Assembly (NCBI GenBank): GCA_934655835.1
Contig: CAKUHM010000024.1
Span: forward strand, 1-12,339
Source: an uncultured Collinsella sp.
Lineage (GTDB): Bacteria; Actinomycetota; Coriobacteriia; Coriobacteriales; Coriobacteriaceae
Length of the DNA stretch: 12,339 nucleotides
Direction: 5' to 3'
The notes under the pieces are model-generated. The model had not been told where the DNA came from and ran no database searches. It saw only the letters and a list, made by a program, of their open reading frames with translations. The position numbers were made by a program, and so were the translations under genes. Shown piece after piece: positions 8,001 through 12,339 of this stretch (position 1 is its first letter; every line of letters begins with the position of its first letter).

Positions 8001-11000
8001 CGGATTCAAACTGCGCGTAGTACGTCATATCCTGCGTGGCGGTCACATCAAGGGTCGTCGCGGTCTCGACAATCGAGGTACCCTCCTTGTCGGTGCTCCA
8101 GCCCACAAAGCGATAGCCCATACCGGCAACAGCGGTCAGTTCCACCTGATCGCCTACGGCAAAGCTACCGCTGCCCGTAACACGGCAGCCCCTGCTCGAA
8201 GCCTTGTCCTTCACCACGACCTCGCCCGTAACGGCCACCTCGTACGGATCGGCAAACACGGCCTGGAGCTCCAGCGTTTCGTCCTCGAGCCCCTCGACCA
8301 TATCCCTTTCGAGCTTAACCCAGCAATGGGCGTCACAACTCAGCAGCGACTTGTTGCCCTCGGTGTCCAGAACATACCAGCCGACAAAACGCTTGGTCCC
8401 CATGGGCGTAGCGTTGAGTTCGACCGTATCACCGAACTGATAGGAGCCCTCGCCGCTCAGGGTGCCCACGCCATCGTCACTCGCGCTCAAAACGACCTGA
8501 TAGGACTTAGGGTTAAAGGTCGCCGTATAGGCGGCGTCGGCCGTGACCTTAACGGTATAGTCGGCGTTCTCGCTGACCGTCTCGCCCTTGTCGTCCGTCC
8601 AGCCTACAAACGAGTATCCGGTATTGGCGGTCGCACGAAGCGTCGCACGGTCGCCTGACTCATAACCGCCAAAGCCGCTCACAGCTCCGCCCTCAGCTGG
8701 CGAAGCGACCGTGCTCACGACATACGAACCCGACGCGAAGACGGCGTAGAGCGACGTGTCCTCGCACACAGTAAATCGATAGGTTTTCTTGGAGCTCACG
8801 CATGTGCCGTTACGGAACCAGCCCACAAAAGCCGTATCCTCGGCGGCGACCGCACGCACCGTAGCGACCTGCCCGGCGGCATACGTTCCCGCGCCCTTGA
8901 CCGTACCCATACTCTCTTCGCACGATACATCCACCGTATATTGCTTTCCCGAGAACACGGCTTGGAGCGTCGTGTCAGACGTCGGCACCACGTGATAGGT
9001 GCTGTCACGGCTTACCACAGCGCCCGACGCATCGGCCCAATACTCAAACGCATAGCCCGAAAGCGCGTGCGCAGTCAGCGTGGCGGCATGCCCCGCCTCG
9101 ACGGTACCCGTGCCCTCGACCCAGCCGGCGGCACTCGATTCGACCAGCGAACCGGTGCCGGAATCGATTACCGTCGTGGCTTCGACTTCATAGCTTTTTG
9201 CCATAAAGCGAGCGACGTGCACATGGCTGCGCTCCTGGTGGCAGGTGAACTCCGCATCGGCAGACTCAAACGTGCCGTCGGCCGTATACCAACCAGTAAA
9301 GACATAGCCGGGATTGGGCGTCGCCTTAAGGGCAACCTCCGCACCGCGGTCTGCAAGGATGCGGCTCGCCTTGACGGTGCCACCCTCCGCAGGATCGGCG
9401 AGGGGCACGCAGACGGTATCGATGGGCACAAAGGCCGCGGTAATAACACAGCGCCCGGTTTTACCGCGAGCTTTGGCAACCAACGAGGTCTCGTGCTTAA
9501 GGCTCTTCAGGCGCCCGTTGACATACCAGCCCCGGAACAAAAAGCCTGGATGGGCCTTGGCCGTCAGATGAAGGGTCTCCCCCAGCTTGAATTTGTCGGT
9601 CGTGGGCTTCACCACAGTCCCGTTGCACGTCACGGTACCGCCGAGCCACGAATCGGCCGTGACCATGACCTCGGGCTTTGAGTCGGTGAAGATCGCGGTA
9701 TAGGTATCGCTCTTGGTAACCTTAACGACCAGCTCGGCGGTGTCGTACTCCTTACCGGAGTCATCCTTCCAATGGTCAAAGCGGTAGCCGTCGTTGGCCT
9801 TCGCCTTGAGCATCACCGTATCGCCGTATCCGCAGGTAACCGAAGACGCCCCGGGATGCCCCTCGATCTCCACCGTACCGCGCTCCACAAAGGTCTTCTT
9901 GGCCTTCGCCGTCACGGTATACGTGTTTTCCTCAAACACCGCACGCACGGTGCATTCCACGTCCTCGGGATAGAACTCGAGGTAGCTCGGGTCGGTACCC
10001 AGTAGCAGGTCCGTCTTGGCGTCATACCAGCCCTTAAAGGTAAATTGTTTGCTCGCCTCGGCCGTAAGCTCAATGCTCAGCGTGGCAGGCTCGCCCTTAA
10101 TGCAGTAGCCCTCGCCATGTACCAAATACTTACCCGCCATGGCCGCGGCCGGCTCAACGACCACGTCCACCTTGCAGGCACGCGTAAACTTCGCTTGGAT
10201 CACGCAGTCGGTAATGGGCTCAAAGGTATAGGAGCGCTCGCTCGAAACCAGCGTCGACGTAGCATCCGAACCGCCGTTGCTCAGATACCAACCGTCAAAG
10301 ATATAGCCCTCGGATGGCGTGGCCTCGGCGGTCACGCGCTCGCCCTCGGGAACCTCGAGCACCATGCCGGCAGTCTCGCCGCGCTTGAGCGTTACGGTGC
10401 CGCCCTCGAGCGGGTCGGCCTCCGCGCGCACGGTATGCGTATCCCGGCCGTCCATCACGGCCTCAATCCGCGCGTTACCGTTAACGCGGTATTCGCAAAC
10501 TTCCTGCTTGTTGGCAATTGTAATGCCCTGCGCATCGGTTTCGCGCCACTCCACAAACCGGTACGTCTTCTCCGGATTGTCGGGGCGCACCTTGGGCCGC
10601 ATCGTAAACGTGAGGATGTCCCCATCCTTCGCACGAACCTTGCCGTCCACGACCGGCACGCCATCGCACAGCACCTCCGCGCTGTCGGAGGGGTCGGTAT
10701 TCACCAGGATGGTCTTGTCCGCCTTGCGGAAGCGTGCAACCAGATGGCGGTCGACCTCGGCCTGAAAGGTATACGTACGCTCGGGCGAAACCTCGATGCC
10801 GTCCTCGAACCATCCCACAAAGGCATAATCGGGACCCTCGCTCGCGGTGACCATCGCCTCATCGCCGCGTTTAACGCTCTGCTTTACGGGGCTTGCGGTG
10901 CAGCCCGTCGAGAAATCGGCCTGAACGCCATCGGCCTCGGCAACCGCTGTAATGTCCACATCCTTCTCAAAGACGGCCGTCATCTTTACAATCTCGGGCG

Positions 11001-12339
11001 TCAGGTCCGTGATGGTCATCGTCTTAACGGGTGATGTCGAAACCTCAACACCGTCCTGTTTCCAGCACACAAAGCGATAGCCGGGATTGGCGACGGCTTC
11101 GAGCGTGGCAACTGTTCCCTCGTAGTGGAAACCACCGCCGGTAACGACACCGCCTACCTCGGGCTGCGCGGTGGCAATAACCTCGATCTTGTGGTCGCCG
11201 TGGGGCTTATCGGGATCATGCGGTTTCTTGTGGTCGTCAATGATGTCCTTGATCTCCTTGAGCACCTTGGTGCCCACGGCGGCGACATCCTCAATGTTGT
11301 CGGCCATGCCGATCTCGATCACCGCGTCGGCCGCGATGGGGTCGACGATCTCGCCCAGGCCGTATATGGTTGCGAGAACTGCCGCGGCGGTAATCGCGGC
11401 GATGAGCGCGGCCTTTAGCGCCGCAAGCGACTCGGCAGGATCGGTCGCCTCACGGAAATGCGCGGTGTACTGCACATCCCCCTCGAGCACAAACGTGTAG
11501 GACGGGCCGTCGTCGCCGGTAAAGACGACGTTGCCGAGGGCATCGGTCGCGTAGTCAAACACATAGCCGGGCATTGGCACCGCCACGACCGTGACGCGCG
11601 ACCCAATGCCATACAGGCCCGTGGAAAGGAACTGTCCGAGCGGCTGGCCGTTTTCATCGACTCCGTCCACGCTCAGGACAACGCTCGCCTGCGGGGCGCA
11701 GTAGCGCGGCGTAATTTCGATCCTCGCGTCAGTCTTGTCCTCGGACACCATCGCGTCCGCCTCGTCCACCGTATAGGTAAAGTCGAGCTGATCGCTCACG
11801 GCGTACGCATCATCGCCCTCGCCCAGGTACCAGCCCAGGAACAGCGCGTTGTCCGTGACGGCAGAAACCTCAACCGTCTCACCGACATTGCGATAGCAGT
11901 TTTGAGCGATAACGCTCAGGTGCGCAAAATCCTGCGATGAATCGGTCGCCTGCGCATCGTTGACATGCACCGCATAGTCCTTGAGCTTAAAGCGCGCCTC
12001 GAGGGACAGGTCCTTATCCGGCGTAAACGTGTAGACCGTCTCTTTGGAGATGTACTCGCCGGACTCGGTGTCATACCAACCCTTAAACGTTATGTTGTCG
12101 TTGAGCATCCCCGAGGCACCGGCATCGAGCGTGACCTCGGCGCCCGCATCGATCGTCATCGAGTCGGAAACATCGGGCAGCTCCACGCCGTCCATCAGCT
12201 TGCGTTCGCCTTTATCGATCGTGTGGGCAGAGGAGATTTGGAACGATGTCGGCTCAGGCTTCTTGAGCTGTAAGGTGCCCTTAGTTTGGGTTTCGAAATG
12301 CGAATAGCCGTCGTCATACACGAGCTTGATGGGCTGTCC
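2068..12339 (-). CDS. Giant LPXTG-type cell-wall-anchored repeat protein (InlB-B, Ig-like, He_PIG and MBG domains), 5' partial
   Basis: The frame is open from the window edge to the stop at 2070-2068, giving at least 3,423 residues. Residues are numbered here from the GTG at 12321, which is not taken as the start: six codons (GQPIKL) precede it in frame, it has no ribosome binding site, and no signal peptide follows. Residues 31-1688 hold about 19 InlB-B/bacterial-repeat domains, each about 75-90 residues with an FxGW-like core. A hydrophobic helix at 299-326 interrupts them. Residues 1691-2310, 2311-2753 and 2831-3273 are three copies of a module built from a variant InlB-like domain (GCYLERVTV core), an Ig-like domain (YQWFR...GEYFC), a He_PIG-type domain (LSGVPS core) and MBG domains. 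Pro/Asp-rich linkers fill 2754-2828 and 3274-3345, followed by a Ser/Lys-rich stretch. The end carries LADTG (3382-3386), a membrane segment (about 3391-3410) and RRRHPGA. The protein should be secreted, attached to peptidoglycan by a sortase and extended from the cell. Adhesion is inferred from the domain types. It is unusually rich in cysteine (45). A terminator follows at 2002-1971. Confidence 0.93.
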   Translation of the reverse strand, partial: GQPIKLVYDDGYSHFETQTKGTLQLKKPEPTSFQISSAHTIDKGERKLMDGVELPDVSDSMTIDAGAEVTLDAGASGMLNDNITFKGWYDTESGEYISKETVYTFTPDKDLSLEARFKLKDYAVHVNDAQATDSSQDFAHLSVIAQNCYRNVGETVEVSAVTDNALFLGWYLGEGDDAYAVSDQLDFTYTVDEADAMVSEDKTDARIEITPRYCAPQASVVLSVDGVDENGQPLGQFLSTGLYGIGSRVTVVAVPMPGYVFDYATDALGNVVFTGDDGPSYTFVLEGDVQYTAHFREATDPAESLAALKAALIAAITAAAVLATIYGLGEIVDPIAADAVIEIGMADNIEDVAAVGTKVLKEIKDIIDDHKKPHDPDKPHGDHKIEVIATAQPEVGGVVTGGGFHYEGTVATLEAVANPGYRFVCWKQDGVEVSTSPVKTMTITDLTPEIVKMTAVFEKDVDITAVAEADGVQADFSTGCTASPVKQSVKRGDEAMVTASEGPDYAFVGWFEDGIEVSPERTYTFQAEVDRHLVARFRKADKTILVNTDPSDSAEVLCDGVPVVDGKVRAKDGDILTFTMRPKVRPDNPEKTYRFVEWRETDAQGITIANKQEVCEYRVNGNARIEAVMDGRDTHTVRAEADPLEGGTVTLKRGETAGMVLEVPEGERVTAEATPSEGYIFDGWYLSNGGSDATSTLVSSERSYTFEPITDCVIQAKFTRACKVDVVVEPAAAMAGKYLVHGEGYCIKGEPATLSIELTAEASKQFTFKGWYDAKTDLLLGTDPSYLEFYPEDVECTVRAVFEENTYTVTAKAKKTFVERGTVEIEGHPGASSVTCGYGDTVMLKAKANDGYRFDHWKDDSGKEYDTAELVVKVTKSDTYTAIFTDSKPEVMVTADSWLGGTVTCNGTVVKPTTDKFKLGETLHLTAKAHPGFLFRGWYVNGRLKSLKHETSLVAKARGKTGRCVITAAFVPIDTVCVPLADPAEGGTVKASRILADRGAEVALKATPNPGYVFTGWYTADGTFESADAEFTCHQERSHVHVARFMAKSYEVEATTVIDSGTGSLVESSAAGWVEGTGTVEAGHAATLTAHALSGYAFEYWADASGAVVSRDSTYHVVPTSDTTLQAVFSGKQYTVDVSCEESMGTVKGAGTYAAGQVATVRAVAAEDTAFVGWFRNGTCVSSKKTYRFTVCEDTSLYAVFASGSYVVSTVASPAEGGAVSGFGGYESGDRATLRATANTGYSFVGWTDDKGETVSENADYTVKVTADAAYTATFNPKSYQVVLSASDDGVGTLSGEGSYQFGDTVELNATPMGTKRFVGWYVLDTEGNKSLLSCDAHCWVKLERDMVEGLEDETLELQAVFADPYEVAVTGEVVVKDKASSRGCRVTGSGSFAVGDQVELTAVAGMGYRFVGWSTDKEGTSIVETATTLDVTATQDMTYYAQFESDGQVTITVTGSSIFRGTALLVDGIPAGSRSYDRGDMFMAIAIPWKKYHFSHWVDDAGVTVSYSAFYIGTAKENRQLTAVFYETGCDVQVATYPKGAGFSMVALGTGGSYHSAAIMFTVPHKGWKFKYWVDENGLPVGATPVINRVVFGNRTFTAVYERASMTVTAVDSRQGGHVEGSSEDESLGYAVTNEVENGESTTLTAVPDAGYVFDGWYARNDDGSLGDEPLSTDAVWTFVPEDNMTVEARFVEAPKYKVTARAVNGSVDPETASVATDGKVTLSAMPDEDCYLTRVTVAEEAGEDGSAGNAYDLDISDYKGGAYAVTLSGVSAPQQVTFEFANAAAPEVLAQPLDASAYEGDPVELSVGAEAGRNVRVHAAVSSGSAADVKLSYQWYRVSADGNVKLKGETGETLSIAQLNGEGEGEYFCRITQSYLGTVTKTDTEHATVSIVPREALVFNGRVLPAATAHDDYRVVIAGARGGKAPYVYNLDEVEVPEGMQLTLGDDGTGALVLSGVPSATGVCRFKIRCTDDLGNKRVAHFALVVKAKEAPLAFEGQSFTYNATAQAPELSGVPEGCEDNVAITYVGTGDTHYLSDQAPVDAGTYRALATLDANGYVGNASCDFIIEKAPVDISIETSDVTYDGARHGATVAVAGLDASAYSVTYRGIDGTSYGPTALEPCDSGRYRITVKVTDPNYQGKKNAEFSIAKASQVITGSTSYSGVYGGDPIVFDNVAQTPVSFELVDSADDDASPISIKGRCATVKAAGTARVVAHAKASRNYLAAEDVELAVTVAPAQLLVKVDDAERFEGQANPEFTSSLVSRCDTSDVKVTYFCSANKKSPAGEYQIDATVADPNFDVAVDPGTLMVKKKPERYKVTAKAVNGSVDNASVTVVEGGDATLSATPDEGCYLERVTVSEVGSDEAVDLDISDYKGGAYEVTLSGITASQRVTFEFAKADVPRVVAQPQDVSAHEGDSAVLSVAAEAGENVLEHAAASTGSAAEIELSYQWFRMVDGKAVALEGETGETLPLSDLDDERAGEYFCRITQHYLGTEKQTDSDCASVSIVAWDTLVFNGDVLPAASAHSTYLATIAGAAGGKAPYEYTWDETKLPDGLKLSRTSGSLTLSGVPSKTGVSAFDITCTDARGETATAHFALVVQAKRVKLTFADSDFTFNGASQAPEVSGAPKVCKSDLKIKYYGTGSTHYSSTEAPTDAGTYRAVATLRAHGYVGATVCEFEIAPAKLKVKVDDAERFEGEANPAFTSTLESSVDTSGAKVEYSCDADESSPAGEYQIDATVTDPNFDVEVVPGTLTVKKKQGPVDPDPDNPDPGQPDPGNPDPDQPDPDPNPNPDNPDPDNPDPDNPEPGPKPDPDQPDPDNPDPDNPGPDNPNKPERFEVKAKAVNGSVDNGSVTVAAGESVAIAATPDEGCYLERVTVAEAGSDTSVDFDISDYKGGAYEVTLSGVAASQEVTFEFAKADAPKVIAQPQDASAHEGDSAVLSVAAEAGKGVADHAASSAGPAADVELSYQWFRMVDGEAVALEGETGETLLIENLDDDCAGEYFCRITQRYLGTETQADSDRAVVSVVPRDALVFNGGLLPAARAHSAYRVTIAGAAGGEPLYEYTWDEEDLPDGFKLTRAAGGLMLSGTPSKAGVFSFDVTCKDAQGETVTAHFVLVAQAKRVELAFEGGSFVYSGDAQAPEVTGVPKACEGDLRIRYYGTDGTYYSSSEAPTDAGTYRVVATLRSNGYIGAASRKFKITPAKLKVKVDDAERYEGEANPAFTSSLESAVDTSGVKVEYSCDADESSPAGEYKIGATVTDPNFDVEVEPGTLTVKKRQGPVNPDPDKPDGPDPDQPDKPEPDKPEPDQPDKPDPDNPDKPEPDQPDKPEPGKPDPDKPGTPDSDQSDSKDPAKPGSSDDSAADKTKANATENSGKKDSSKSSAQQLADTGDRAPLAVAVAAGAVALIALGLELLRRRHPGA
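2071..2178 (-). other. C-terminal cell-wall sorting signal (LADTG)
   Basis: Residues 3382-3417 show the tripartite sortase signal: LADTG, then about 20 hydrophobic residues rich in Ala, Val and Leu, then the positive tail RRRHPGA. Ala replaces the usual Pro at the second position. LAxTG signals are known substrates of class E sortases in Actinobacteria. Cleavage would be between Thr and Gly, linking the protein to peptidoglycan. Confidence 0.9.
2179..2502 (-). repeat. C-terminal Pro/Asp/Glu/Lys-rich linker
   Basis: Residues 3274-3345 are short repeats of the PDKPEPDQ type. From about 3346 the sequence becomes rich in Ser, Lys, Asp and Ala up to the sorting signal. Such low-complexity segments typically cross the cell wall and carry the folded domains outward. 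The DNA shows degenerate units such as TCCGG(G/C)T. It differs from the inner linker in having many Lys and Glu residues. Confidence 0.85.
2503..3831 (-). repeat. Domain module copy 3
   Basis: Residues 2831-3273 contain a variant InlB-like domain (2831-2915), an Ig-like domain (about 2916-3022), a He_PIG-type domain (about 3028-3117), an MBG domain (3120-3197) and a terminal MBG domain (3198-3270, KVKVDDAERYEGEANPAF...GTLTV). It aligns to module 2 without a gap at a constant offset of 520 residues. By hand count about 326 of 440 positions are identical. One cysteine of a conserved pair is lost here: C3146 remains and the partner position 3191 is Arg. Confidence 0.88.
3838..4062 (-). repeat. 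Internal Pro/Asp-rich linker between modules 2 and 3
   Basis: Residues 2754-2828 are almost only Pro, Asp, Asn, Gly and Gln in PDPDN- and PDPDQ-type repeats. It begins with QGPVDPDPD, nearly the same as QGPVNPDPD at the start of the C-terminal linker. This suggests module plus linker was duplicated as one unit. The junction between modules 1 and 2 has no such linker, and KKK is followed directly by PERYKV. Confidence 0.88.
4063..5391 (-). repeat. Domain module copy 2
   Basis: Residues 2311-2753 have the same domain order as module 3: variant InlB-like (2311-2395), Ig-like (2396-2502), He_PIG-type (2508-2597), MBG (2600-2677) and terminal MBG (2678-2750). The Ig-like domain keeps the YQWF and GEYFC core but lacks the first canonical cysteine. 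Compared with module 1 it lacks two MBG-type domains. The join is compact, with CEFEIAPAKLKVKVDD standing where module 1 has about 166 extra residues. Confidence 0.88.
5392..7251 (-). repeat. Domain module copy 1 (long form with extra MBG domains)
   Basis: Residues 1691-2310 hold a variant InlB-like domain (1691-1783), an Ig-like domain (1784-1888), a He_PIG-type domain (1891-1985) and an MBG domain (1988-2065). Next come two further MBG/Big-type domains (about 2066-2147 and 2148-2231) that are missing from copies 2 and 3, then the terminal MBG domain (2232-2308). The terminal MBG has its own cysteine pair, C2261 and C2272, not conserved as a pair in the other copies. Confidence 0.85.
7258..12231 (-). 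repeat. Array of about 19 InlB-B-type repeats
   Basis: Residues 31-1688 are successive domains of the pattern YxVxxxA..GGTV.G.G.Y..G..VTL.A.P..GY.FVGW....G..V.....Y.F.V..D....A.F. Eighteen carry an aromatic-x-x-Trp core, with Trp at about residues 82, 164, 420, 504, 592, 678, 765, 851, 932, 1011, 1095, 1168, 1241, 1315, 1408, 1492, 1568 and 1652. A nineteenth, near residue 253, keeps the aromatics (YVFDYA) but has lost the Trp. The repeats are strongly diverged, so the array is old, unlike the nearly identical C-terminal modules. InlB B-repeats fold as small beta-grasp-like domains that form rods in known surface proteins. Confidence 0.88.
11188..11427 (-). other. Internal hydrophobic/helical segment within the repeat array
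   Basis: Residues 299-326 form a 28-residue stretch nearly free of charge and rich in Ala, Leu and Ile (one Lys, one Glu). It is followed by a helical-looking acidic/amphipathic stretch (about 327-363) and a short His/Lys/Asp/Pro linker (364-378). It lies between the Trp-less repeat near residue 253 and the next normal repeat. It is long and hydrophobic enough to span a membrane, but a buried helix or coiled coil is equally possible. Confidence 0.7.

Noticed and set aside
6070..8658. 862-codon open frame on the plus strand opposite the surface-protein gene
   Set aside because: It is rich in Arg, His and Gly with no recognisable domain, and lies wholly antisense to clearly domain-bearing sequence. 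Long antisense open frames are expected in high-GC DNA. The same holds for the plus-strand frames at 2917-4344, 1459-2595, 4759-5862 and 10045-11034.
12319..12321. GTG as the start codon of the giant protein
   Set aside because: The frame stays open to the window edge, no ribosome binding site precedes the GTG, and no signal peptide follows, although the C-terminal sorting signal requires export. The gene is treated as 5' partial.

Overview
The window suggests a high-GC Gram-positive bacterium, most likely a gut actinobacterium of the class Coriobacteriia (Collinsella-like). This is inferred from the base composition, a giant InlB/MBG-type surface protein with a LAxTG-like sorting signal, and tRNA genes that encode their CCA ends. 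No marker gene is present to fix the genus. Every gene I can support lies on the minus strand, so transcription runs from position 12339 down towards 1.

Positions 12339-2068 hold one open reading frame of more than 3,400 codons. It has no stop before the window edge, so its N-terminus, and presumably its signal peptide, lie outside. It encodes a giant secreted, cell-wall-anchored protein. From N to C terminus it has about 19 InlB-B-type repeats (interrupted by one unexpected alanine-rich hydrophobic helix), then three tandem copies of a multidomain module (variant InlB-like domain, Ig-like domain, putative-Ig/He_PIG domain, MBG domains). Modules 2 and 3 are each followed by a Pro/Asp-rich linker. 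The protein ends in an LADTG sorting signal, a membrane segment and an Arg-rich tail. An adhesin or matrix-binding role is the natural inference, but no ligand can be read from the sequence.

Positions 2067-1950 are a short intergenic region with a strong GC-rich terminator hairpin. A candidate brnQ -10 element overlaps its upstream edge. Positions 1949-591 encode BrnQ, a branched-chain amino acid/cation symporter. Right after brnQ, a near-consensus promoter drives a two-gene tRNA operon, tRNA-Pro(UGG) and tRNA-Gly(UCC), which ends in a rho-independent terminator at 330-288.

Positions 1-360 contain an unusual rearrangement. The last 18 bases of tRNA-Gly and its terminator are repeated as a 67-bp direct repeat (92-158 and 294-360). 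Between the copies lie about 135 bp made of consecutive hairpins and an inverted copy of the tRNA-Gly T-arm/acceptor region. It looks like a small palindromic element or an integration/recombination scar at the tRNA 3' end. Positions 1-85 show no gene.

The three units (surface protein, BrnQ, tRNA operon) are not obviously linked in function. The points of most interest are the internal architecture and duplication history of the giant protein, its many cysteines and internal hydrophobic helix, and the tRNA-tail duplication.
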